Assembly (NCBI GenBank): GCA_020796225.1
Contig: CM036753.1
Span: 68,232,365 to 68,296,364 of the forward strand
DNA length: 64,000 nt
Reading direction: 5' to 3'
Source of the DNA: Arion vulgaris
Taxonomy: Eukaryota; Mollusca; Gastropoda; Stylommatophora; Arionidae
In this document: positions 52,700-62,179 of the stretch, piece after piece
Numbering within the stretch: the first letter of the stretch is position 1
Layout: each line of letters begins with the position of its first letter
Made by a program: the position numbers and the translations under genes
The notes under the pieces: model-generated
What the model was told of the DNA's origin: nothing
Seen by the model: only the letters and a program-made list of their open reading frames with translations
The model's database searches: none

Positions 52700-53055
52700 G
52701 TGCGGGTAGATATTAAATTTACTGTCCTGGCCATTGAGAGAGCAAACAGACTTGCATCAACAGCACTGTTTTTCAGGGAGTTAAGGATGGATAACGGAGA
52801 GGTTGTTTTTTTTGCCTTTTCAAGACTGCCTGTTGGATGAAGACACTAAGATAGATCTTAAATCGATACCTCGATTTGGGAGATTTTAGTTACCCATTGT
52901 AGAAGTCTGTGGGGCGGAGTAAAGAGTGTGTTTAAATAGCAAGCCACAGGACCCATCAGCATGCATTCCCTTTGACATCTTTTGGAGAAGACTGAGCACC
53001 TATGGGTCTAACAAGAGTGTAACGACGTCGGTTCAGTAACAAATAACCAAGTTAT
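52700..53055 (+). pseudogene. RNase H LINE 3' end
   Basis: ERANRLASTA then RELRMDNGEV (compare NERADRLASKA and RMDKGD of this family), followed by the 3' sequence TGGGGCGGAGTAAAGAGTGT, CATCAGCATGCATTCCCTTT and GAGCACCTATGGGTCTAACA. Confidence 0.72.
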
Positions 53056-53099
53056 GAAATGTTGACCAAAGTGGCAAAAAAAGAGTGAGCTGTTGGTGA

Positions 53100-53265
53100 A
53101 TACATACACAATCAAATCCCCAATAAAATTATGATGAACAGTCAAAAAATAGAACAATTTTAAACCGCTGCACATTTGGAAACTTTCATTTGTAGCGATG
53201 GAAGTTCTGCTAAAGAAATTAAGTCAAGACTTGAAATGTTGCAGTCACCATGCCAAGGTTAACGG
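53100..53265 (+). pseudogene. LINE reverse transcriptase scrap
   Basis: KIMMNSQKIEQF, then DGSSAKEIKSRLEMLQSPCQ, the KTKIM...I.Q...F.YLG..I..DG....EI..RL stretch after the catalytic box. Too short to assign a family. Confidence 0.6.
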
Positions 53266-53338
53266 TGGTTTTATAACGTAGTATCCTTTTGTCGGGGACG
53301 GTCAATCTATGTACATCGCCAGTACTGTCCGTCCATTT

Positions 53339-53584
53339 GTTGCTGGGGCCCACAAGGGAGCAAAGAATAGTACCACTGCAACCTACAAGGAATGTCGTGA
53401 GAGGCGATTAATTTAGAACCTAAGGAAGCTACCCTAGTAAATAAAAAACGTCGCAGAAATCGGATGCCTAGTTGTAGGCGCATGACTGGTACAACGTAGA
53501 ATCGCTCTTAGGCTCAGATCACTTACAAATCACAAAGAGTGGTTAACAAGTGGTCGATATGGAGCGTTCGAAGAAGAAGAAGCT
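53339..53584 (+). mobile_element. SINE S2 with 8-bp target duplication
   Basis: AGTACTGT at 53331-53338 and 53585-53592. Starts CCGTCCATTTGTTGCTGGGG and ends GCGTTCGAAGAAGAAGAAGCT. Confidence 0.9.
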
Positions 53585-53589
53585 AGTAC

Positions 53590-53928
53590 TGTGGATACTT
53601 TTGTATAAATTATGAGAGGTTAAAAACAAAACAAAGGTTCCGAGAACAAACGAGACAAAACCAAAAACAAAACAATTGAACTGACTAGAATAATCAACAA
53701 AATATTTCAATACATAGCCAACAAGTGTTTATCTACTTCACTGTTTCATGAAAGAACAACATGTGCAACGAAACAATCAGAACTGTGTTACACCCCAATG
53801 GTATTTGTGGTGAGTTAACATGAGTTTTTACCTTAGTATGACGGTAAGAAGCGTGGTGTATCTTGCTGAAGTACAAGTCTGGTGTCTCTATGGCAGAATT
53901 CTCTTTTTGTTTTAGCAGAGTCATCATC
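53590..53928. other. No recognised feature
   Basis: Spacer. Confidence 0.4.
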
Positions 53929-53929
53929 A

Positions 53930-54345
53930 AAAAACTTGTCATGAGCAGAACTTTGCCACCTTAACAGTTCTTCGGAATGTTTCTCTCTCGTAGGGCCAGA
54001 TGTTCCGCCTCTGCAGCCGTTATGCTCAAACCATCAGTTATGTCCTGAATCCATTTTTCTCCTTGGTTATTCTCTTCTCCTCTTTGCCGGGATGTCTCCT
54101 TCCAAGATGGTCTTCTCCAGCCCTTTGCGTCTCTTTATATGTCCAAAATACTTCAATTTTCTCATCTGTAGCATCAGCCATTTTTCTTTGATTTTGAGTT
54201 CTTTCTGGATAGGTCTATTTGTTCTCTTCTCTGTCCAAGATATAAGGAGGACTATTCAAAAGCAGATATATGTTTTTCCACCGCCCTGTCAAATACCCAT
54301 GCTTCACATCCATACGCAGAGTAATTTAGCAGACTAATTTAGTAA
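53930..54345 (-). pseudogene. LINE-B ORF2 C terminus
   Basis: The minus strand reads KIEVFWTYKETQRAGEDHLG-like sequence, MVLSITAAEAEHLAL, REKHSEELLRWQSSAHD, with upstream LDREENK and MYxWIFDRAVEK. It is collinear with 3541-5235 and 60830-61250. The (GAT)n tail complement (GATGATG..) is degraded. Confidence 0.75.
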
Positions 54346-54349
54346 TATA

Positions 54350-55320
54350 TACCAGCTAGTCTATGTAAAAATTATCATTTGGTCTCTCTATTTCTTTGAC
54401 TCATGGTATCGAAAATGAATAATAAGTCTTGTACTGACGTATTATCCCCATATACTTCTGTAAGTTTTTGTAAGAGGGCTTCTGTGTCTCGTTTAATACT
54501 ATTATGAATCATTAATTTACGTTTTAAATAAGAAATTAAATCAATATACATAGACCTGTTGCATCTGCTATTTTTAAATTATATGGCGAAGGTCGAGGGC
54601 GAAGGTCGGGGTGGGGGCGTACTTTTCCCCGACTCTATGTTTTTATGGGTGCATAGTGACATATTGTATATTCTATTGTGATGCGTTTATGCCTATTGTT
54701 CCTCCGTAGCCATTGAATGCAGTATTTGTTTCATCTAGTAATTTATTAACTCTCACGTTTTGTTGCTGTCATTTTTATCTTTTATATGCGTCGACAAGTT
54801 TTATCAATAAATGTCGTCAATATGTTATCCATATATGGTATCAGTATATTATTATCAATGTCTGTTATGATAGTCAATAGCCATATAAGTTTGAAATCTT
54901 TCAGAGTAACTAATTATTGTTAAGGCAACAGGTAAGTACACAAATGCACAACGAAATAAAAAAAAGTTAAATAAAAAAGTTTGATTAAATTAAAATGTTC
55001 ATTTGTTTTTTTTAACTTTTATGAAATTCATTGAAATTGACTCCTTGTAGGATTCAAATGTGGCAGTATGGTCGAGGACACTAAAGAGAGTTGTTCAAGC
55101 AATGAAAATTATATTGTTCTATTGAATTTTACACAATTCTTTGATTAAAAATGACTCCTTGTGACAATTAAATATTGAGGTCTTTATCTGATTCTTCTCA
55201 CACCATAGTGTCGTAGAAGACCGTTGTGGTCTTGTGGGAGCAATGCAATCGATGTTGAGTATAATTTAACTCGACAAAACCAACAGACAAATAGCGATAC
55301 ACATTAAATACGATCATGTT
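54350..55320. other. AT-rich stretch, no recognised feature
   Basis: Nearly 1 kb without repeat or coding signal that I can see, apart from a G-rich patch near 54590-54620. Confidence 0.45.
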
Positions 55321-55324
55321 ATTT

Positions 55325-55515
55325 ACAGAGATTGGCTATTCGTTATTGGTTTCTAAACTTACGTCATTGTACTCCGGGCAGACCCATAGGTGCTCAGTCT
55401 CACCCAACAGATATCCAAGAGTATGCATATTGATGGTTTATGTCACTCGCTGGTTACACACACTACTCACCCTGCCACTCACGCATCCAGTTCTATCCGT
55501 ACAACGGGTGTTAAA
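55325..55515 (-). pseudogene. RNase H LINE 3' end
   Basis: GGCTATTCGTTATTGG, TACTCCGGGCAGACCCATAG and CCAAGAGTATGCATATTGAT match the 28.97-kb and 47.94-kb copies. Confidence 0.72.
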
Positions 55516-55525
55516 GAAATAATAT

Positions 55526-55738
55526 GCCCGTCTGCCCAGCGTGTTCGTAGCGCGTTGGACTACGGGTGACTATCCCTCTGTGTGGCGGGTTCAATTCCGC
55601 GGGATGGCAGAAAAAGCCACAGATTCCCCAGATTTACGGTGTTCGTGGCACCGAACCGAAGGTTACGATGTCCATGGCACCGAGCCAAAGAGCTGAAAAG
55701 TTCAAGTGCTTCTGGATCGGAAAAAACAATAAATAAAT
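55526..55738 (+). mobile_element. tRNA-derived SINE S1, complete, plus orientation
   Basis: Flanked by AAATAATAT at 55517-55525 and 55739-55747. Head GCCCGTCTGCCCAGCGTGTT, A box TAGCGCGTTGG, B box GGTTCAATTCC (about 55589-55599). The end CTTCTGGATCGGAAAAAACA runs into an AATAAATAAAT tail. This is the reference copy for S1. Confidence 0.93.
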
Positions 55739-55749
55739 AAATAATATCG

Positions 55750-56320
55750 ATAAAATAAATGAAATGAATAAGAAAACAAAGAAATAACAGTAGATTCGGT
55801 ACCACAAACAGTCAATTGATTACAGTAAATCTCAAAAGCTTACCCAGACATTAAACGAAATAATCCGTACACTGCTGCTGTAATCCAATAATAGCGAAAA
55901 TGAAGATAACGAAACAACAATTCAATTATATGTTTATATAGTCATACGATTCTATGATATCAACTGCATGATCGGTTCCTCCTGTTTGTTAATTCTCTCA
56001 TCAGTTAACTATTGTTAATGAAACAAGGATGCTAAACTCGCAAAAATAGAGAGGCTTAATATCCACAGGTAAGCAGGTGAGAACAGCATTGTTCAACTTC
56101 GGATTCTAAACATTGCATCTCATTTGCTAATCCGAGCTGCGGGTTTCAAGCTAGCTTCTGGAAAGTCCACTGTCGTTGACAGAGCAATTTGACAAATTTA
56201 CACAAACACTGGCGGTGTTCTTTCAGCAACGAAAGGGATTAACAAAAAGAATTATGTAGAAAGCAGTAATCTACTCGTCGTTTATTTCAATTGTACTTTA
56301 AGTATTTTTTAAAAAAAACA
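55750..56320. other. No recognised feature
   Basis: AT-rich spacer. Confidence 0.4.
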
Positions 56321-56324
56321 TGCA

Positions 56325-56596
56325 TGTCACTAAATAGCATAACATCAAGGAAAATTAAATATTTCGGACACATCAAACGACATGAGTGCCTAGAGAAGAT
56401 AATTTTGGAGGGAATGGTGTCTGGAAGAAGAATGAGAGAAAGACATAGAAGACGATGGGTGCAAGATGTCATTGTCGATCTGAGAATGACTGCTGCTAAC
56501 ATTAGTAGCAATGAAGCAGTATATCGACTTGGACGTAATTCAATTTTTTGTTGGAGGCGTAGCAACGCGCGCAGGGTACAACTAGTATTCATATAA
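56325..56596 (+). pseudogene. LINE-G ORF2 C terminus, open frame
   Basis: The frame 56291-56596 reads SRKIKYFGHIKRHECLEKII, LEGMVSGRRMRERHRRRWVQ, DVIVDLRMTAANISSNEAVY. The GRP of the GRPRxRW box is changed to ERH. Nothing of the reverse transcriptase domain is left. Confidence 0.82.
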
Positions 56597-56766
56597 TCCA
56601 CAGTCATTTGGTCACCGTAGATCACACGTCGGACGTGCTGACATTAGAACACACTTCTAATGAAGCATCTCTACAATATATGTTATAATTTCTTTATATT
56701 GAGCATACAAGCACATTTTTTATATATTAGAATGTGCAGAGTTGGGAACTCTATTATAGAATGTCA

Positions 56767-57119
56767 CCTGCTAAGTATGGCCCACTTTTCTTTTACAGGC
56801 GGTCTTGTCCACCTGCTAAGTATGGTCTTTTTCTTCATTACAGGCGGTCTTGTCCACCTGCTAAGTATGGCCTACTTCTTCTTTACAGACGGTCTTGTCC
56901 ACCTGCTAAGTATGGTCTTTTTCTTCTTTACAGACGGTCTTGTCCACCTGCTAAGTATGGCCTTTTTCTTCTTTACAGACGATCTTGTCCACCTGCTAAA
57001 TATGGCCTTTTTCTTCTTTGCAGACGGTCTTGTCCACCTGCTAAGTAGGACCTTTTTCTTCTTTACAGACGGTCTGTCCACCTGCTAAGTAGGACCTTTT
57101 TCTTCTTTACAGACGGTCT
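56767..57119 (+). repeat. 45-bp tandem repeat, about 8 copies
   Basis: Unit CTGCTAAGTATGGCCTTTTT then CTTCTTTACAGACGGTCTTGTCCAC. Since 45 is a multiple of three, overlapping frames on both strands stay open (56660-57088 and 56872-57081); they are artefacts. Confidence 0.95.
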
Positions 57120-57428
57120 TAAAAATGTTTCGAGCCGAAAGCAACAATGAAGTATCCTCTCCTTTCATGTCCAGCCTGCAAGCTAATTTGGAAATGTACT
57201 TTGAATTTTGCACAAAATCGTTCTCTACCCCACTGCTTTCACTCAAAGGAAAAACCATACGTTTGGAATCAAGCAGCGTTTGCAGAGGATGCAAGAAGAT
57301 GGGATAGAAAATACGCCTACCATCAGAATCTGCAAGGTCTCTACTCCGTATTTGTGGTCAAGGTTTACTGCTCTAGTCTTCTGCATAAATGTGCTAATCC
57401 ACAAGGCAGTACATATTTTCTATTAGGG
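57120..57428. other. Unrecognised; overlapping open frames
   Basis: Frames 57125-57307, 57147-57503 and 57208-57426 overlap in all three phases, and none has a motif I can name. A CPACK and a CRGCKK pair are visible but no conserved spacing supports a domain. Confidence 0.35.
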
Positions 57429-57429
57429 T

Positions 57430-57690
57430 TTACTCCAGACAATGTGGACAGACCCATAGGTGCTCAGTCTCGCATAGCAGATGTCGAAGTATTCGCATAC
57501 TGATAGTTCATTTTTCCTACTGGTTAAACCCTCCTCACTTTACTTGCACAACAGGAATCTAGTTCTACTTGTACAACGTGCAATTTCAAACTAATAAAAG
57601 TCATTAGATAGATTCGTCATCGATTTTAGATTTCCCATAGCCAAGAAACCACTGAGTATCTCTACTATCAATCTTAAACTCTCCGACCAT
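57430..57690 (-). pseudogene. RNase H LINE 3' end, copy 1 of an adjacent pair
   Basis: TGGACAGACCCATAGGTGCT, CAGTCTCGCATAGCAGATGT and ATTCGCATACTGATAG match the family 3' end. A second copy of another subfamily lies immediately beyond. Confidence 0.7.
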
Positions 57691-57719
57691 TAGTACTACT
57701 GTTACAGGCCTGTTCGCTA

Positions 57720-58680
57720 TCTTTCATTGTTCATTGTTTATTGTAAGATCATCTTCATCGCACATCGGACATGTCCATAACTGCTACAATCTCCTCCCAA
57801 GCATATATCTCAGTGTGTTTATGCTAACAACTTCTGTTCTGTGTTGATTGATGTATCAACTGGGTTTTCTCTCGTGGTTTTCCCGTCTTGCCGCACCTAT
57901 CGGTATGCACATCTTGCGTAACCGAGAATGAGAATACTTTTTATCTTCATCTTTGAAATCTTCAGAGCGTATGTTTTCTCTGAGAGCGTTGATGATGTCG
58001 CTTCTGTCCATAGAAGAGCCATTCTCAATCGTAGCATTGCCCGCCAGTGCGTCTGCTCTCTCACTGCCCTTCACCTCAGCGTGACCCGGGACAGAGATGA
58101 GGATAAGTATCTAGATTGACGAGTTTTGAATTATTTGCATCCACTGCCTTCGTATATAACCGGCCTTGATATTCTGTATCATACTCATAGAGTTGCTGAG
58201 CATGCATACGTGAGTGAATGTATGCGTCTGTAGACACTCTAGGGATTTTGTCACCGCCATAACCTCCATAGTAAAGCTATCTTATTGTCGCGAACACCTT
58301 CGTTCCCAGTACAGTAGATTAAGTAAATCACTATAGGATGGAAACTTTAAAAGACGACATTCACTCACACCGGAGCCTATCATTTTGAACCTAACTAAGA
58401 ATCGACCGAGACTCAGACACAACAACTGCCCCAGTCAACGAAGTCTTAGAGAGCCCATTGAATGCAACAGTAACTGTCTCAACCTCTATCCTCACACTTG
58501 AAGTAATTACCCTGTATGCTCCACTTCGATCTGCAGCGACTCTACCATGCGGACTAGCAAGGAAATGCCAGACAGTCTGTTCACCTTGATGCACAAACCC
58601 AACGATATAAACAACAGCACCCTCACCTGCTATTATCTGCTATCAGCTGATTAATTACAAACTCCGACGTTTATTTACCA
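57720..58680 (-). pseudogene. RNase H LINE C-terminal part, longest copy
   Basis: Minus frames give, from 58594 downwards, RSGAYRVITSSVRIEVETVT and KTSLTGAVVVSESRSIL (early RNase H strands), then VKGSERADALAGNATIENGS (RNase H motif), MDRSDIINALRENIRSEDFK and HSRLRKMCIPIGAARRENHE, then a WTCPMCDEDD knuckle near 57760. The order equals that of the 28.9-29.5 kb copy, but this is a distinct subfamily. Several frame changes. Confidence 0.82.
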
Positions 58681-58684
58681 TACT

Positions 58685-59040
58685 TTTGTTGATAATCTCT
58701 TCAACAGTATTAAGTGCAACAATAAAGCACATCTGAGGCGGTTGAGTGTCAGTGGCAATAGACAATTCTTCTTGAATACCTGTCAGGTGCCAAAGATTGA
58801 TCTCCTTATTTTGCGGACAAACGTTGCAATATTTTACAAAGATTGTTCAAGCAGTTGCAATTTAAGTTATACATCATCATTCATTTTGGTTATGCAAACA
58901 TGAAATTGTAAAACGTTACTGTTGTAAATCTTACTAAGTAGTCTGGGCCATTCTAGTGTACTGCAAAGTCCTTTGTAGTAAATTAAGGAAATAAATAACC
59001 AGTCTTTATGCCATGATGTATATTGTTAGTATAGTTTTCA
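58685..59040. other. No recognised feature
   Basis: AT-rich spacer. Confidence 0.4.
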
Positions 59041-59043
59041 GCC

Positions 59044-59207
59044 CAGTTGCGGCTCGTCATTAAGGGCCAGTAGGGCCGGGCCCCACCAAAAATAATGTTA
59101 TAACGTGTATTTATTATTTTATAAATTAAAATATAGCGACCAAAAACCCTGATTTATCCGGAAAAATGTCTGGCCCCACCAACAAAACTGATCACGAGCC
59201 GCCACTG
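59044..59207. mobile_element. hAT-type MITE
   Basis: CAGTTGCGGCTCGTCATTAA at the left and, inverted, CAGTGGCGGCTCGTGATCAG at the right. About 90 percent like 39505-39662. No convincing 8-bp duplication (TTTCAGCC against GTTAGGCC). Confidence 0.82.
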
Positions 59208-59209
59208 GT

Positions 59210-59575
59210 TAGGCCTGTGTTTATTCTTTGACCAGCGATAGATAATGGAGCAATATCATATCAATCTTTACTTCCAACTGCTTTTCATGTATTAATTGAT
59301 AACAGAGGCGACGAAAAACACTGTTTATGAAGTGCACACAAAAGCTCGTTCTAGAAAGCTCTTCTTACCCTGAAGGTGTGATGCAAATCAGGACTGGAGA
59401 AGAGAAAGAAAGACAAGGCGCATAGAGCGGCTCGCTCCATGTGTCTCCTTTGCGACCTACGCTGAAAGACAAAACAGGATTAGAGAATAAATAGAATGAG
59501 ACGGCGTCGACATGAGAGGCGCTAAGGTCACAAAGAAGATCCATTCTAACTGTGGTTTCCATTCCATTCCATTCT
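59210..59575. other. No recognised feature
   Basis: Contains a small TTCCATTCCATTCTAAC duplication near 59555-59577. No gene seen. Confidence 0.4.
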
Positions 59576-59579
59576 AACA

Positions 59580-59716
59580 AAGTACTGTAGTTTTTCAAAA
59601 TACAAAAACAATAACAATACACAGCAACGTTTCGACCAAAAGGCCTTTATCAAGCAAAGAATACAAGAGTAGTGAAGAATTCCTTTTCTTGATAAAGGCA
59701 TTTTGTCGAAATGTGT
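59580..59716. repeat. Inverted pair of hammerhead-like repeats
   Basis: The minus-strand copy at 59623-59655 (CTTGATAAAGGCCTTTTGGT then CGAAACGTTGCTG) and the plus-strand copy at 59688-59713 (CTTGATAAAGGCATTTTGTC then GAAATG) face each other across 32 bp. The minus copy keeps about 45 bp of downstream homology with the 36.2-kb repeat. Confidence 0.75.
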
Positions 59717-59769
59717 GTGTATGTTTGAATTTTGTAACTAGTCTTTGAATTTTCGCTATTGATAAGTTT

Positions 59770-60245
59770 TACTGCAGTTTCTATATCGTTCATTGTATAG
59801 TTTACTGCAGTCTTCCTTATGTTCATTGCTCGTTCTGCAGTCTTCTATATCGTTCCATTGTACATAGTTTTACTGCAGTTTTCCTTATATCGTTCCATTG
59901 CTATATAGTTTTACTGCAGTCTTCCCTTATATCGTTCCATTGCTACATAGTTTTACTGCAGTCTTCCCTTATATCGTTCCATTGCTACATAGTTTTACTG
60001 CAGTCTTCCTTTATATCGTTCCATTGCTACATAGTTTTACTGCAGTCTTCCCTTATATCGTTCCATTGCTACATAGTTTTACTGCAGTCTTCCTTTATAT
60101 CGTTCCATTGCTACATAGTTTTACTGCAGTCTTCCCTTATATCGTTCCATTGCTACATAGTTTTACTGCAGTCTTCCTTTATATCGTTCCATTGCTACAT
60201 AGTTTTACTGCAGTCTTCCCTTATATCGTTCCATTGCTACATGTT
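59770..60245 (+). repeat. 42-bp tandem repeat, about 11 copies
   Basis: Unit ATATCGTTCCATTGCTACAT then AGTTTTACTGCAGTCTTCCCTT. C/T at one position alternates in most successive units, which suggests an 84-bp higher-order unit. The frame 59898-60536 is a consequence of the 42-bp period. AGTTTTACTGCAGTCT also occurs once at about 36308-36323, near the 36.2-kb hammerhead-like repeat. Confidence 0.95.
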
Positions 60246-60249
60246 ACGA

Positions 60250-60825
60250 GTCTTTTATTCGCCAGTACTGTTCCGATCTTTATATCGAAAATGTATAAGT
60301 TGAAAACCGTTGTGTATAAACGACTCCCTCTGTTAGAAAATACGTCAAATTTTACACAGTCCCAAATTTTTTTTTTTAAAATATGTATTTCTAAAGCACA
60401 ACCAAATATATGCGTGCCCTTACACACACATTATTTTACACTTCTTGATTTATTCAACATAATCCTTATTGTGCATAACATAATCGATTTTCTACTGCAC
60501 CGCGTAATACCTTATTCTAAAAGTGTATTGTTCTAATGGCGAAAGAATGTGAGTAAATCAGTGTCATTCTACAATAAACTGCTCGTAAACATGAAAGCAG
60601 TAAATATTTCACAAGAAAACAAAACTCCGGATACACTTTTTAGAATTGCTATAAAGTAGTTATAGATTGTTAGTAGCGGGATAGCGGTAATCTCATTAAA
60701 TTTAGATATAAGGTGCCTCCTTCCCTCTGCTAGTCTACTGGATACACCATTGGCAAGGTGGAGCACAGTTGAGCCCCTTCGACAGGGTAACGTGAAGCCA
60801 TTGGAGCAGGTGGGGGATGGATTAC
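60250..60825. other. No recognised feature
   Basis: AT-rich stretch; no motif recognised. Confidence 0.4.
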
Positions 60826-60829
60826 ATAT

Positions 60830-61250
60830 GGTGTGAAGCTTGGGCATTTAACAATGAAGTTGAAAAAATATATGCGTTTGATATACGTATTGCAGAAGAG
60901 TCCTTCGTATACAATGAGAAAAGAACAATTAGATTTATTCAGAAATAACTCAAAATCATAGAAAACTGGATGATTCTAAAAAATAAGAATGAGAAAATTG
61001 AAGTATTTTGGACATATAAAAAGACAGGAAGGTTTGGAAAAGACTGTTATGGACGAAGGTATCCTTCCAAAGTGGATAGGAGGAAGATCACAAAGAGATG
61101 GGTTCAGAATTTGATAAACAATTTGAGCATGATTGCTGCAGAAGTGAGACATCTGAGATATGAGTGAGGGAGAGATAGAGAGACAGAAATCCGTAGGACT
61201 GTTAAAGTGGCAAAGTTCTGCAAAGAACAAGCCATTTGATCATGAGTTAT
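60830..61250 (+). pseudogene. LINE-B ORF2 C terminus, uninterrupted
   Basis: WCEAWAFNNEVEKIYAF-like start, the junction AACTCAAAATCATAGAAAAC at about 60947-60966 (the empty form of the 4.0-kb insertion site), NEKIEVFWTYKKTGRFGKDC, RRKITKRWVQNLINNLSMIA and AEVRHLRYE, then AAGCCATTTGATCATGA. Confidence 0.82.
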
Positions 61251-61329
61251 AGACTAGCGTTGCACTGATTATCGCTCTTACAGATGTAAACAAAGTGACT
61301 TCAATCCATTTAAAAAAAATCAATTTCTC

Positions 61330-61525
61330 TCTAGATGGGCTAGGGTTTAAAGGGTTTTAAAGCCGAAGGATTGACTTCATTGCACCGGGCTATACCCCAT
61401 ATGGCTCAGTCCCTCTCTGCAGAAATGGCACGCCACCTGCCGAGAGTATTGTACAAAGCACGAACTCCGTAGTTCCGGCAACAATCCTATGGGTCTCTGA
61501 AAAAAACTGCACTCGTGAACAGAAG
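61330..61525 (-). mobile_element. SINE S4 body
   Basis: GCCGAAGGATTGACTTCATT, GCACGAACTCCGTAGTTCCG and CAACAATCCTATGGGTCTCT are collinear with 13306-13480. The tRNA-like head is absent. Confidence 0.7.
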
Positions 61526-61529
61526 GCCG

Positions 61530-61850
61530 CTGTCTCTAGATGGGCGAAACCATATATGGATACTCGGTGCAATGAAGTATATCCTCCGCCTTTAATCCCT
61601 TTAAATAAGAGAAACAGAAGAGCAACATTCATAACTAAAACAGATGTAAGCCTTACAGTGAAAACAGGTTTAACAAAACTATAAGATTAAATGACTTACA
61701 GCATAAATAGTGGGCTAGCCTTAGTCATAAATAACATCCCAAAAAATCTATAACAAATGGATATGGAAATTTGCTTAAATTCAGATGCGTCTCATCTACA
61801 GTTTGTTGATATTTAAACCTGTGTACAACATACTCTCACTTCCTGGCTCA
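61530..61850. other. No recognised feature
   Basis: A short S4-like remnant (CGGTGCAATGAAGTATATCC) lies near 61566; otherwise nothing. Confidence 0.4.
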
Positions 61851-61910
61851 AATCACACACAGATCACAAAAAGAAATTAACAAATGGTTGATATATTGAA
61901 CGCCAAACAA
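61850..61910 (+). mobile_element. SINE S2 3' fragment
   Basis: GGCTCAAATCACACACAGATCAC, then TTAACAAATGGTTGATATATT, a diverged S2 3' end. Confidence 0.5.
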
Positions 61911-62175
61911 ACAAAAAGGAAACAATGAAAAGGTAGAAAACGCAATAAGATGGTCTAACGTATCGAGAAATGAAGAATTAAAGACTATGAAAATATACTA
62001 CAATGAAACGAAACATAAAATATTGAAGCTCTATAACAACTAACCTTCGATAGGGATATGACGATATAACCTTATGCCAAGTTTTATTAGAAACAGTTAG
62101 CTCTTCCTGGAAATGTTATCACTTTGTAACGCAAATAACAGTACATTTGATACTGTTATGGAATAGAGCCCCAGT
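61911..62175. other. No recognised feature; possible unreadable 5' part of RTE-1
   Basis: No RT block can be read here, and the 5' limit of the RTE-1 copy cannot be set. Confidence 0.35.
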
Positions 62176-62179
62176 TAAG

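Noticed and set aside
57125..57503. Overlapping frames in all three phases
   Set aside because: Openness in every phase indicates base composition and not coding; CxxC pairs lack conserved spacing.
59898..60536. 212-codon frame beginning with repeated LLHSFTAVF
   Set aside because: Most of it is the 42-bp minisatellite; the tail after 60245 has no recognisable domain.
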